The position numbers were made by a program, and so were the translations under genes. DNA of 41,508 nt. It comes from Mesorhizobium intechi (lineage in GTDB: Bacteria > Pseudomonadota > Alphaproteobacteria > Rhizobiales > Rhizobiaceae). The stretch covers positions 1 through 41,508 of the forward strand of contig NZ_PNOT02000051.1 of NCBI RefSeq assembly GCF_002879535.1, in the 5' to 3' direction. The notes below the pieces were generated by a model. That model saw nothing but the letters and a program-made list of their open reading frames with translations. It was not told the DNA's origin and made no database searches. This document shows positions 26,800 to 34,641 of the stretch, in pieces; positions within the stretch are counted from its first letter, which is position 1; every line of letters starts with the position of its first letter.

Positions 26800-26829
26800 A
26801 CAGGGGCCGCCCATATGGGCGGCCCCTGT
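26800..26829. terminator. Palindromic terminator after pilA
   Basis: A perfect 30-base palindrome whose arms are ACAGGGGCCGCCCAT and its inverse, between the pilA stop and the cpaA start. It is a strong hairpin; T-tracts on either side are weak (TTTG on the plus side). It may limit read-through from abundant pilin message into cpaA. Confidence 0.7.
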
Positions 26830-26864
26830 TTGAAAGACATTCTGAACGTTCAGCAATAGGCAGA

Positions 26865-27041
26865 TTAGCTGCCGCTTGAGTTCAGGGTGTTTCCGATGTT
26901 GGAGAACTTGGCGTTGATTGCATTGCCGAGGGCGCCGGCGCCGGTGATGATGGCGAGCGCGATGAGAGCGGCGATCAGACCATATTCGATAGCGGTCGCG
27001 CCGGATTCGTCCTTCACGAAACGTGCAAAAAGGTTAGACAT
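26865..27041 (-). CDS. pilA: Flp-type IVb major pilin PilA
   Basis: A 58-residue prepilin, too short for ordinary ORF cut-offs, read on the minus strand from ATG 27041 to TAA 26865. It starts MSNLFARFVKDESG, the prepilin leader ending in Gly14, followed by ATAIEYGLIAALIALAIIT, the Flp motif with Glu and Tyr at positions 5 and 6 of the mature form and the hydrophobic polymerisation helix. The tail is short and rich in Asn, Ser and Gly. Cleavage by CpaA after Gly14 would leave 44 residues. A Shine-Dalgarno GGAG lies about 8 bases upstream. A CtrA-like box is about 150 bases upstream and a strong palindrome follows. Confidence 0.96.
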   Translation of the reverse strand: MSNLFARFVKDESGATAIEYGLIAALIALAIITGAGALGNAINAKFSNIGNTLNSSGS

Positions 27042-27186
27042 TCGAGAGCTCCTACTCCACGTGTTACAGCACTTCCGTCAACTTCTGTGATGGTTGATCG
27101 GATGCTGCCAATCTAGGGAGAAGCTCTTTCGATCGGCTTAATAAACAGCCTTACCGATTCCTTTCCCGGCTCGAACCGAATGCGTG

Positions 27187-27202
27187 GTTAACCCGACGCT
27201 AA
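27187..27202 (-). promoter_or_regulatory. CtrA-like box upstream of pilA
   Basis: On the minus strand it reads TTAG-CGTCGGG-TTAAC, one mismatch from TTAA-N7-TTAAC, which is the best match of the four in the window. It lies 146 bases upstream of the pilA ATG. In Caulobacter, pilA is directly activated by CtrA, so the position fits established regulation. Confidence 0.55.
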
Positions 27203-27332
27203 GCGCTGGCTAATGCACTGTTTCGCAAGCCAATGCCGCAAAAGGCAAGGGCTTTGGCAAAGCTTGCGACCGGCACGTAGCCGGCGATGCGATCAGCCAC
27301 ACCGATCGCCATATCCACCGCCGCAAGCCGAC

Positions 27333-27348
27333 TTAACCGTTGGTTCAC
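27333..27348 (+). promoter_or_regulatory. CtrA-like box upstream of the pilus N-domain gene
   Basis: TTAA-CCGTTGG-TTCAC on the plus strand, one mismatch from TTAA-N7-TTAAC, ending 48 bases before the ATG at 27397 and so near where a -35 region would fall. Confidence 0.5.
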
Positions 27349-27396
27349 CAATCTCGTTCATGTTCCGTTGAACAGTTTGCTTGCGGGAGCGCATCG

Positions 27397-27819
27397 ATGG
27401 CCGTGCAGAGATCCTCAATCCTGATTGCCGTGCTTCTTGCCGCCACGAGCTTGGTCACGCCAGCCAAGGCCGCCGCCGATATCGAAGTGACGATGAATCA
27501 GGCCAAGATCGTGAAGTTGTCGCGTCCCGCCGACACGATCGTCGTTGGCAACCCGGCCATCGCCGATGCCTCCGTCCAGGACGCCTCCACGATCGTGCTC
27601 ACCGGCAAGGGTTTCGGTGTCACCAATCTCGTCGTTCTCGACCAGGAGGGCAGCCCGATCGTCGACGCGCAGGTTACCGTCGTGCGGCAGGCGGCCTCGT
27701 CGGTTCGCATTTACCGGCGCGCCGAGGTCCAGACCATGTCTTGCACGCCCTATTGCGAAAGCTCCTACAAGAGCGAGGCCGAGAAAGCCTCCGAGTCCGA
27801 GATGAGCGCAAGCAAGTAG
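27397..27819 (+). CDS. Pilus assembly protein N-terminal domain protein (CpaC N-domain-like)
   Basis: 140 residues from ATG 27397, with GGGAG about 8 bases upstream; earlier in-frame codons to 27340 lie in the promoter. A signal peptide (about 1-26, ending KAAA) precedes one pilus-formation N-terminal domain (about 28-105), seen in VTMNQAKIVKLSRPADTIVV and VLTGKGFGVTNLVVLD, which also forms the N-terminus of CpaC. There is no secretin domain. The tail has two cysteines four apart (CTPYC) and a Ser/Glu/Lys-rich end. It probably acts in the periplasm with the secretin. It begins the rightward tad genes, opposite pilA. Confidence 0.85.
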   Translation: MAVQRSSILIAVLLAATSLVTPAKAAADIEVTMNQAKIVKLSRPADTIVVGNPAIADASVQDASTIVLTGKGFGVTNLVVLDQEGSPIVDAQVTVVRQAASSVRIYRRAEVQTMSCTPYCESSYKSEAEKASESEMSASK

Positions 27820-27959
27820 GTTGTGCGGCCCCACCAGCCTGTCCAGGTTACCGGCCGGTTAAGGCGCCCGCGCCGACTTTAACGATCATTCAAACCGGGC
27901 CTCAATTGGTTTGCGCTAATACACCTGTCGGAACCGTCCAGGGGTGGCAGGAACAGGAC

Positions 27960-28550
27960 ATGGGCAACGAATTCAGCTCGACAGATCAGCACAGGGCGGA
28001 GCGCGCCGGGTTTCTGACGCGCTTCGTTCGCAATCGCCGTGGCAGCACGGCCATCGAATTCTCGATACTTGCATTGCCGTTCGCTCTCCTCGTATTCGCC
28101 ATCCTTGAAAGCTGCATCTCGTTCGCCGGCCAGGAGGTGATGGCCAACATCACCGACGATGTCGCGCGCCAGTTGCGCACGGGCCAACTGCGGCCGGCCG
28201 ACGTCGCCGGGAGCAAATTGACGACCCTGATCTGCGGCAGGTTGCAGATCATCGTCTCCACGGATTGCCCGCAACAGCTGCTCGTGGACCTTCGCGAGTA
28301 TCCGACCTTCGCGGACGCGGCCACCGCGACCTTCAAGATCCAGAACGGCGATGTCGTGCTGATGCAAGGCACGAACTCACAGACTTTCGCAAACACGCCT
28401 GGCCTGGCGGAATCGAAGAACATGCTGCGGGTCTTCTACAGATGGCCTGTCATGACCGATCTGATGGCCAAGTCGATGGCCAATCTGAATGGCGGCAGGA
28501 CGCTGCATTTTGCCTCGGTGACCTGGCAGAACGAGCCGTTCGACAATTGA
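27960..28550 (+). CDS. TadE family pseudopilin
   Basis: 196 residues from ATG 27960; the longer open frame to 27381 is shadow of the preceding gene. A basic leader (RFVRNRRGS) is followed by TAIEFSILALPFALLVFAIL, a type IV pilin-like hydrophobic helix with Glu at position 5 after the glycine, as in TadE. The rest is an extracytoplasmic domain with three cysteines. TadE-like pseudopilins are cleaved by CpaA and are needed for Flp pilus formation. Gap of 34 bases to the second TadE-like gene. Confidence 0.88.
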   Translation: MGNEFSSTDQHRAERAGFLTRFVRNRRGSTAIEFSILALPFALLVFAILESCISFAGQEVMANITDDVARQLRTGQLRPADVAGSKLTTLICGRLQIIVSTDCPQQLLVDLREYPTFADAATATFKIQNGDVVLMQGTNSQTFANTPGLAESKNMLRVFYRWPVMTDLMAKSMANLNGGRTLHFASVTWQNEPFDN

Positions 28551-28584
28551 GTTCAGAACGACCAACAAGAAAAAGGCAAATGCC

Positions 28585-29208
28585 ATGATGCGTGCGGGGG
28601 CACATCTGAAAATCGCGGAGTCCTGGAGCAGGACGATCGGATTCTGGTCTAACCGCAAGGGCATCGCGGCGGTCGAGTTCGCTCTTATCGTTCCGATTCT
28701 GCTGGTCATGTACTTCATGACCATGGAGGCTTCGCAGGCCATCGAGACCAGCAAGAAGGTCAGCCGCATCGGCAGCATGGTTGCCGATCTCGTCACGCAG
28801 CAGCCGACCATCGTCAAGGCGGATCTCGACGCCATCATGAAAATCGGCACCTCGACCATTCAGCCCTACAACCGCTCGACGCCGAACATCACCATCACGG
28901 CAATACAGGTCACCACCGATACACCACCCAAGGTCCTGGTCGTGTGGTCGCGCAAGGTTGACACTGGCGTCTATAGTGCCGCGGCCGCCGCGGGCACGGC
29001 CACAACGGTTCCGGCAACGCTCAAGGTGGCCGGCACCTTTCTCATCCGCGTCGACAGCAATCTGAGCTATACGCCGATCATCGGCTGGACGACCGACACC
29101 CAACAAAAGCTTGGGCTGACCAAATCCCTCACCACCACGATCCCGATGGGCGAGACCTACTATCTGCGTCCGCGCAGAAGTTTGACCATTCCCTGCGGCG
29201 ATTGCTGA
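28585..29208 (+). CDS. TadE/TadG family pilus protein
   Basis: 207 residues. The N-terminal basic leader (WSNRKG) is followed by IAAVEFALIVPILLVMYFMT, again a TadE-like helix with a conserved Glu, then an extracytoplasmic domain (about 55-207) ending in a Cys pair (IPCGDC). Most likely the second minor pseudopilin (TadF/TadE-like) of this locus. Two adjacent ATGs begin it. Its 3' end is 6 bases from the convergent PhnD-type gene. Confidence 0.85.
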   Translation: MMRAGAHLKIAESWSRTIGFWSNRKGIAAVEFALIVPILLVMYFMTMEASQAIETSKKVSRIGSMVADLVTQQPTIVKADLDAIMKIGTSTIQPYNRSTPNITITAIQVTTDTPPKVLVVWSRKVDTGVYSAAAAAGTATTVPATLKVAGTFLIRVDSNLSYTPIIGWTTDTQQKLGLTKSLTTTIPMGETYYLRPRRSLTIPCGDC

Positions 29209-29214
29209 AGACTT

Positions 29215-30138
29215 TTACTGCCGGCTCCCATCGAGCAACACCTGGCGCACGATGGCCTCGGCCGGCGCATAATCCTTTGGGGCCACGGTCAAAAAGCCGC
29301 CGGAGTGCTTCGATTCCAGGAGATCGTAGACATCCGGCGTCGTCGATTTGAGGTTGGTGAGGAACACGGTCAGCCGGCGCCTGGCTTCCGCGTCGAGATC
29401 GCTGCGCACGGCATGGGGACCGTATCTCAGCAGGCCAGACATCCACACCACCTGGAGCGCCGACGGCGAAAGGCCGGCCGCTTCGAGCCTGGCCTGCGTG
29501 CCACCGGATAGCAGCGGCTGGCCATCGGCCGCGGCCCGCACCCAGCCGAACGTGGCGTCGGCCTGGCCGTCGACAAGCATGGTTTCCGCCGCGGACGCCG
29601 AATCGGCATGGATCAGAAACGGGGCATCCTCGGTGATCTTGGCGTGTTCGGCGGCCAACTCCACCAGCGGCAAAAGCGAGCCCCCGACGCTGTCCGCCGG
29701 CGGCATGGCGATCCGGTGCGTCTCCATCGCCGCCAGGCCGGACAGCTTGCCGTCCCGGGTCAACAGCACGGAGCGGATGCCGGCCGCACCATCGGAATCG
29801 ACCGGAGCCACAAGCGGTTCGACACATCCGCAACGCTGCAGCGCCGTCGCGTAGGCCGTCGCCGAATAGATGGCGTACTGGATCCGGGCGTTGGCCTGCG
29901 CCTCGATCAGTGCGGCGTAATCGCGCGCAACGACGAACTCCACCTTCATGCCAAGCGCATTGGTAAACGATTGCGTCAACAGCGCCAGCCCCGGAACAGT
30001 GTTGCCGGCGCCGGGCTCGGCGACGATTCCGATGCGGAATGTGCCGATATCATCGCGCCAGTCGGCCCGCGCCGGACCGCAGCAGAGCGCGCCGTGCATG
30101 ACCGCAAGGGCAGCACATGTCTTCAGAGCGCCGTTCAT
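29215..30138 (-). CDS. Phosphate/phosphonate-type ABC transporter substrate-binding protein (PhnD-like)
   Basis: 307 residues with a signal peptide (about 1-25, cleavage near GPARA/DW) and a PhnD-like type 2 periplasmic binding fold: IGIVAEPG near residue 36, [13 protein letters not shown] near 92, and the [11 protein letters not shown] region near 238. Family members bind phosphonates, phosphite or phosphate, but there is no permease or ATPase gene adjacent, so it may be an orphan binding protein or serve a sensor. It ends tail to tail with the tad genes and its start faces deoB across a repeat-bearing gap. Confidence 0.83.
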   Translation of the reverse strand: MNGALKTCAALAVMHGALCCGPARADWRDDIGTFRIGIVAEPGAGNTVPGLALLTQSFTNALGMKVEFVVARDYAALIEAQANARIQYAIYSATAYATALQRCGCVEPLVAPVDSDGAAGIRSVLLTRDGKLSGLAAMETHRIAMPPADSVGGSLLPLVELAAEHAKITEDAPFLIHADSASAAETMLVDGQADATFGWVRAAADGQPLLSGGTQARLEAAGLSPSALQVVWMSGLLRYGPHAVRSDLDAEARRRLTVFLTNLKSTTPDVYDLLESKHSGGFLTVAPKDYAPAEAIVRQVLLDGSRQ

Positions 30139-30214
30139 GACAAGACTGTCCTGCGTTTCCTTCGATCCATGCCCAAGTCCCAGCGTTGCGATGCTTTACA
30201 TGTCGGATTGTGCC

Positions 30215-30257
30215 TGTCGTCGTCGCCCCAAACCCGTGCGCCTTTGTGGGCGACATG
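30215..30257. repeat. Palindrome-related repeat, copy 1
   Basis: A stretch beginning TGTCGTCGTCGCCCC and ending TGTGGGCGACATG, matching copy 2 (30269-30317) at most positions. The arms TGTCG and CGACA make an imperfect inverted repeat with a GTGCGC centre. Confidence 0.55.
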
Positions 30258-30268
30258 CCCTTTTGGTT

Positions 30269-30317
30269 GTCCATGTCGTTGTCCCAAAACGCATGCGCAC
30301 TTTCGGGCGACATGGAC
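30269..30317. repeat. Palindromic repeat, copy 2
   Basis: Outer arms GTCCATGTCG (30269-30278) and CGACATGGAC (30308-30317) are a perfect 10-bp inverted repeat; inside are CCCAAAA and TTTCGGG arms around GCATGCGC. Similar CCAAAA...GCGC...TTTGGGCGACATG elements are familiar between genes in rhizobial chromosomes (from memory). It is a tandem partner of copy 1, in the gap between the PhnD-like gene and deoB. Confidence 0.6.
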
Positions 30318-30414
30318 AGGACCATCGCGCCAAGCCGTTGCCGTTTGGTTTCAGAATTGCCAATGCCGCCTTGGAACCCTATGTCTGGGCGTCCAAACTG
30401 GCAACAATGACCCG

Positions 30415-31656
30415 ATGGCGCGTGCTTTCCTCTTCGTCCTGGACTCTTTCGGCATCGGTGGTGCGGCCGACGCCGAACGCTATGGCGACGCCGGCGCCAA
30501 CACGCTTGCGCATATCGCCGAAGCTTGCGCCGAAGGGCGCGCGGATCGCGAGCGGCTTCGGCAAGGGCCGCTGTTTGTCCCGCACATGGCGTCGCTCGGG
30601 CTTGGCAAGGCAGCGGAGACGGCGACAGGGTTGGGTTTTGCCCATTTCGGGACGGATCTGGTCGCCAACGCCTTCCATGGCGCGGCGCAGGAAGTTTCGA
30701 GCGGCAAGGACACACCTTCCGGCCACTGGGAGATCGCGGGGCTGCCAGTGCGTTTCGAGTGGGGTTACTTCCCGGATACGGTTCCCGCCTTTCCGGCTGA
30801 TCTGACCGCGGCGATGATCCGCGAGGGCGAGGTGCCAGGCATTCTCGGCAACTGCCATGCGCCGGGCACCGAGATCATCGAACGGTTCGGCGAGGAACAC
30901 ATCCGTACCGGCAAGCCGATCTGTTACACCTCCGTCGATTCGGTCCTGCAGATCGCCGCGCATGAAGTTCATTTCGGGTTGGATCGGCTTTATGAATTCT
31001 GTCAGGTGGTGCGCCGGCTGGTCGATCCGCTCAGAATCGGGCGCGTGATCGCACGGCCGTTTGTCGGCGAGACCGCCGCCACCTTCCAGCGGACCTACAA
31101 TCGCCGTGACTATGCCGTGCCACCGCCGGAGCCGACCTTGCTCGACCGGCTGACGGAGCGGGGAAGCCACGTCATCGCCGTCGGCAAGATCGGTGACATC
31201 TTCGCCCATCGCGGGATTTCGGAAGAGCGCAAGGCCGCCGGCAACATGGCCATGTTCGAGAAGGCGCTCGGTGCGATGGACGATGCCGGCGATGGCGATC
31301 TCGTTTTCGCCAATTTCGTCGATTTCGACACCGAATTCGGCCATCGCCGCGACGTCGCCGGCTATGCCGCCGCGCTCGAGGCCTTCGACCGACGGCTGCC
31401 GGAAGCATTCGCCAAGCTGCGGCAGGGCGACCTTCTCATCCTGACGGCCGACCACGGCAATGATCCGACCTGGCGAGGGACCGATCACACGCGTGAACGC
31501 ATCCCCGTGATCGGCATGGGACCGGGTCTGGCAGGTGGCGACATCGGACTGAGAACGACATTCGCCGATATCGGCGAAACCGTCGCCGAGCACCTCGGGC
31601 TGGCGCCTGGCCGCCACGGCACTTCTTTCCATGCGATGATTGGCGGCCATGCCTGA
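30415..31656 (+). CDS. deoB: Phosphopentomutase
   Basis: 413 residues from ATG 30415, where the conserved [16 protein letters not shown] begins; the much longer open frame upstream is non-coding. Alkaline phosphatase-like superfamily. The N-terminal DSFGIGG metal-binding motif, [10 protein letters not shown] (phosphorylated Thr region, about residue 98) and the C-terminal [19 protein letters not shown] (Mn-binding Asp and His residues, about 345) are all present. The enzyme interconverts ribose/deoxyribose 1- and 5-phosphates in nucleoside salvage. The last eight bases overlap mutM, so the two are probably co-transcribed. No clear Shine-Dalgarno. Confidence 0.96.
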   Translation: MARAFLFVLDSFGIGGAADAERYGDAGANTLAHIAEACAEGRADRERLRQGPLFVPHMASLGLGKAAETATGLGFAHFGTDLVANAFHGAAQEVSSGKDTPSGHWEIAGLPVRFEWGYFPDTVPAFPADLTAAMIREGEVPGILGNCHAPGTEIIERFGEEHIRTGKPICYTSVDSVLQIAAHEVHFGLDRLYEFCQVVRRLVDPLRIGRVIARPFVGETAATFQRTYNRRDYAVPPPEPTLLDRLTERGSHVIAVGKIGDIFAHRGISEERKAAGNMAMFEKALGAMDDAGDGDLVFANFVDFDTEFGHRRDVAGYAAALEAFDRRLPEAFAKLRQGDLLILTADHGNDPTWRGTDHTRERIPVIGMGPGLAGGDIGLRTTFADIGETVAEHLGLAPGRHGTSFHAMIGGHA

Positions 31657-32539
31657 ATTGCCCGAAGTCGAAACGGTCCGGCGTGGCCTGCAGCCGGTCC
31701 TGGAAGGCGCCCGTCTGACCAGGGTCGAGGCGCGTCGGCCAGACCTCCGGTTTCCCTTTCCCGAACGGTTTTCGGAAAGGCTGACCGGCAGGACCATCAC
31801 TGCACTCGGCCGCCGGGCCAAATATCTGACCATGCATGTGCAGGACGGCCCGGTGCTGATCTGCCATCTCGGCATGTCGGGTTCCTTTCGCATCGAGACC
31901 GACGACGACGGCGAGACACCCGGCGTGTTTCACCACGAGCGCTCGAAAAGCACGGCACACGACCATGTGGTATTCGATGTGGTCGGTGCCGACGGCGCCC
32001 GGTCCCGCGTGATCTTCAACGACCCGCGCCGCTTCGGTTTCATGCTGTTTGCGGAAGGATCGCCGGAGACGCACCCGATGCTGGCCGGGCTGGGCGTGGA
32101 GCCAACGGGCAATACGCTGGACGGCGCGCTGCTCGCCTCGTTGCTGCAAGGCCGCGGATCGCCGCTCAAGGCAGCACTTCTTGACCAGAAGCTGATCGCG
32201 GGACTTGGCAATATCTATGTCTCGGAGGCGCTTTGGCGCGCCGGCCTGTCGCCCCTGCGCGAGGCGGGCACCATCGCCAAGCCGGGCAAGAAGGCCCGAC
32301 AACAAAGCGAATGCCTGGCCGAGGCGATCCGCTCGGTCATATCGGATGCCATCGCCGCCGGCGGGTCTTCGCTGCGCGACTACATGCACACCGACGGATC
32401 GCTGGGGTATTTCCAGCATTCCTTCGCCGTCTACGACCGTGAAGGCGAGCCCTGCCCGAAGCCCGGCTGCGGCGGCCATATCGAGCGCGTCGTGCAGAGC
32501 GGACGCTCGACCTTCTATTGCCGGACGTGTCAGAGCTGA
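31649..32539 (+). CDS. mutM: Formamidopyrimidine-DNA glycosylase
   Basis: 296 residues. ATG 31649 is chosen because the catalytic Pro must follow Met ([10 protein letters not shown]); three extra codons upstream are open but would block it. Further motifs: Lys in GRRAKYL near residue 60, the helix-two-turn-helix region with [15 protein letters not shown] near residue 185, and the C-terminal zinc finger C-x4-C-x16-C-x2-C (CPKPGC ... YCRTC). It excises oxidised purines such as 8-oxoguanine and cuts the abasic site. It overlaps the deoB end by eight bases; followed by the hydratase gene after 30 bases. Confidence 0.97.
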   Translation: MPELPEVETVRRGLQPVLEGARLTRVEARRPDLRFPFPERFSERLTGRTITALGRRAKYLTMHVQDGPVLICHLGMSGSFRIETDDDGETPGVFHHERSKSTAHDHVVFDVVGADGARSRVIFNDPRRFGFMLFAEGSPETHPMLAGLGVEPTGNTLDGALLASLLQGRGSPLKAALLDQKLIAGLGNIYVSEALWRAGLSPLREAGTIAKPGKKARQQSECLAEAIRSVISDAIAAGGSSLRDYMHTDGSLGYFQHSFAVYDREGEPCPKPGCGGHIERVVQSGRSTFYCRTCQS

Positions 32540-32569
32540 GTTAGACCAGCGGAGCGAGGAGAAGCGGCC

Positions 32570-33343
32570 ATGGCCTATGAAACGATCATCACCGAGACGC
32601 GCGGCAAGGTCGGACTGGTCACTCTGAACCGGCCAAAGGCGCTCAATGCGCTGAACCTTCAGCTTCTGGCCGAACTGGTCGCAGCCGTGAAAGACTTCGA
32701 CGCCGACGCCGGCATCGGCGCCGTGGTCATTACCGGTTCCGACAAGGCCTTTGCCGCCGGCGCCGACATCAAGGAAATGCAGGCAATCTCCTTTGCAGAC
32801 GCGTATCTACAGGACCTATTCGTCGGCTGGGAAGACCTGACGCGGGTCCGGAAACCCGTTATCGCGGCAGTGGCCGGCTATGCGCTCGGCGGCGGATGCG
32901 AACTGGCAATGATGTGCGACTTCATCATTGCCGCCGACACGGCCAAATTCGGCCAGCCCGAAATCACGCTCGGCGTCATTCCCGGCATGGGCGGGTCGCA
33001 GCGCCTGACCCGGTTTGTCGGCAAGTCGAAGGCGATGGACATGTGCCTGACCGGGCGGATGATGGATGCGGCGGAAGCCGAGCGCTCAGGCCTGGTGTCG
33101 CGGGTCGTGCCCGCCGCCGAGCTTGTCGAGGAGGCGGTCAAGGCGGCGGCCAAGATCGCCGACTTCTCGCTGCCGTCGGTGATGATGGCGAAGGAAGCCG
33201 TCAACCGTTCCTATGAGACGACGCTGGCCGAGGGATTGCGGTTCGAACGTCGTCTGTTCCATTCGCTTTTCGCGCTAGAAGACCAGAAGGAAGGCATGAC
33301 GGCCTTCGCCGAAAAGCGGAAGCCGAATTTCGCCAATCGGTAG
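32570..33343 (+). CDS. Enoyl-CoA hydratase
   Basis: 257-residue crotonase-fold protein. [11 protein letters not shown] (about 61-71) and [11 protein letters not shown] (about 104-114) form the oxyanion hole, and both catalytic glutamates are present, in GGGCELAM (about 112) and GQPEITLG (about 132). This supports a true short-chain enoyl-CoA hydratase of beta-oxidation rather than an isomerase or inactive homologue. GAGGAG lies just upstream of the ATG. It follows mutM on the same strand; this mutM-hydratase-rpsT-dnaA order is familiar in rhizobia. Confidence 0.94.
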   Translation: MAYETIITETRGKVGLVTLNRPKALNALNLQLLAELVAAVKDFDADAGIGAVVITGSDKAFAAGADIKEMQAISFADAYLQDLFVGWEDLTRVRKPVIAAVAGYALGGGCELAMMCDFIIAADTAKFGQPEITLGVIPGMGGSQRLTRFVGKSKAMDMCLTGRMMDAAEAERSGLVSRVVPAAELVEEAVKAAAKIADFSLPSVMMAKEAVNRSYETTLAEGLRFERRLFHSLFALEDQKEGMTAFAEKRKPNFANR

Positions 33344-33403
33344 AGCCTTGCCGGCCCGCGGCCGAAACCCTGTGGCGTCGACCAAAAAGAACGCCAGGCA
33401 GCG

Positions 33404-33432
33404 TTGACGCGCCGGAAAAGCTGAACTATAAG
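33404..33432 (+). promoter_or_regulatory. Sigma-70 promoter of rpsT
   Basis: TTGACG (33404-33409), a 17-base spacer, and TATAAG (33427-33432), about 92 bases before the rpsT ATG. Both hexamers and the spacing are near consensus. Confidence 0.75.
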
Positions 33433-33524
33433 CCGCACCAACCGAGGCGGCCCTGTGGCTGCCCGTTTGTTTTTTGCGCCCTGCGGCATGCCGCGTGCGC
33501 CGACCAGATCAGAAGAGAGGCATC

Positions 33525-33791
33525 ATGGCCAACACATCCTCGGCCAAAAAGGCAACGCGCAAGATCGCCCGCCGCGCGGCGATCAACAAGAACCGCCGCT
33601 CGCGCGTGCGCACCTATGTCCGCCAGGTCGAGGAGGCGCTCGCCTCCGGTGACAAGGCTGCCGCGCAGGCCGCCTTCAAGGCCGCCGAGCCAGAATTGAT
33701 GCGTGCCGCAACCAAAGGCGTCATCCACAAGAACACAGCGTCACGCAAGGTGTCGCGCCTGGCCGCACGGCTCAAGGTGCTGTCGGCCTAA
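33525..33791 (+). CDS. rpsT: 30S ribosomal protein S20
   Basis: 88 residues, strongly basic, beginning [17 protein letters not shown] and containing [13 protein letters not shown] and [17 protein letters not shown], the conserved S20 sequences that bind 16S rRNA. ATG 33525 has AGAGAGG just upstream; the frame open to 33474 is not needed. A monocistronic unit between a good promoter and an intrinsic terminator. Confidence 0.98.
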   Translation: MANTSSAKKATRKIARRAAINKNRRSRVRTYVRQVEEALASGDKAAAQAAFKAAEPELMRAATKGVIHKNTASRKVSRLAARLKVLSA

Positions 33792-33816
33792 CATCGCTAT
33801 ACAGACTAGCTTGTCT

Positions 33817-33845
33817 AAAACCCGGCCGCTCGCGCCGGGTTTTTT
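33817..33845 (+). terminator. rpsT intrinsic terminator
   Basis: Stem AAAACCCGGC (33817-33826) and GCCGGGTTTT (33834-33843) with a 7-base loop, continuing into a run of T. It begins 26 bases after the rpsT stop. Confidence 0.92.
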
Positions 33846-34024
33846 CGTTTGCCGGCAAGTACTTGAAAAGAATGCTCGGAAACGGCGCCTGGGGCGGCTT
33901 CCAAGCTTCCAAATGCTTTGCCGGCACATACGTGCCCCCTGGCGGCTGGCGCGCTCAAAAAGTGCCATCTTGTAAATTCCTAGCTACCAGAAATAAGCAA
34001 TATTTTTCAGATACTTACCCATGG

Positions 34025-34044
34025 TCATCCACAGCATGTCCACA
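34025..34044 (+). promoter_or_regulatory. DnaA-box-like pair upstream of dnaA
   Basis: TCATCCACA (34025-34033) has one mismatch to TTATCCACA, and ATGTCCACA (34036-34044) has two. They sit right after an AT-rich stretch, a setting seen in origins and in DnaA-autoregulated promoters. Confidence 0.5.
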
Positions 34045-34242
34045 GCACCCCAGAGCGATGGGAGGACAACTGGCTGTCAAGCGAATTATTTCAGAATATT
34101 TCGTATCGGCCCGGCTTTTTCATATTCGCCGGAAAAGGGTTTGAATCACAATGGCTTTGTCAAAATCCGCCGCTGCGACATGGCGCCCGAAGGCGCCGGA
34201 GGTAACCAGATTCCTTAAAAATCCGTTAGACGTGGCCTTGCC

Positions 34243-34251
34243 CTATCCACA
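34243..34251 (+). promoter_or_regulatory. DnaA-box-like site upstream of dnaA
   Basis: CTATCCACA has one mismatch to the DnaA box TTATCCACA, about 390 bases before the dnaA start. Confidence 0.45.
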
Positions 34252-34641
34252 GCGATTTCGGTAATGTCCATTCATCGAAGGGGACGGGCCTCTGGCCCTT
34301 AACCCAGCCTGACGCAGCCAGCTTAAATTGGCGGGATTTGCGACGCGGATCAAGTCCGCGGACGGCTTTGGTTTGCCCTTTTCGATACGGTAGGGGACTG
34401 GCGTAACGAGACATGGCAGGTTGACAGCGCGCCGGCGTTTTACGCCGGACGATGTTGTATTGCCCTGACATACCCAACGCGGACTGGCTTCCATGGGCCG
34501 GCACCGGTTCCCTCCGGATAGTGGCGACGTTCATTGCCGGCGGCGGCAACGGGCATCGTAGCGAAGACGCAATCGCCGGAACAAGGATGCAGGAGGCGCA
34601 TTCCCGGCGGAAAACGGTACAGAAAGACAAGGAACTCGATC

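Larger units (their letters stand above)
27042..27396. other. Divergent promoter region of pilA and the pilus N-domain gene
   Basis: 355 bases without a gene. It holds two CtrA-like boxes listed separately (27187-27202 facing pilA, 27333-27348 near the rightward gene), a GATTC (GANTC, CcrM-type) site at 27156-27160, and AT-rich patches around 27120-27160. I see no other ORF or RNA in it. Confidence 0.6.
33846..34641. other. rpsT-dnaA intergenic region
   Basis: About 800 bases with no ORF that looks real; open frames in it lack conserved features. It contains an AT-rich stretch (33965-34020), DnaA-box-like sites (listed separately), GANTC sites at 34143-34147 and 34209-34213, and three small hairpins: GGGCC/GGCCC at 34286-34298, CGCGGA/TCCGCG at 34344-34360, and CCGGCGT/ACGCCGG at 34432-34448. 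It probably holds the dnaA promoter and a long 5' leader. A small RNA or a secondary origin cannot be excluded from sequence alone. Confidence 0.6.

Noticed and set aside
33965..34050. Chromosome origin oriC beside dnaA
   Set aside because: There are only a few imperfect DnaA boxes, and rhizobial origins usually lie near hemE; without skew data I do not call an origin.
33863..34144. A 93-codon plus-strand frame after rpsT
   Set aside because: It begins in the rpsT terminator area, has mixed codon use and covers AT-rich DNA with DnaA-like sites; not convincing as a gene.
34226..34630. A 134-codon minus-strand frame upstream of dnaA
   Set aside because: It has no ribosome site, no conserved features and crosses several hairpins; treated as non-coding leader.
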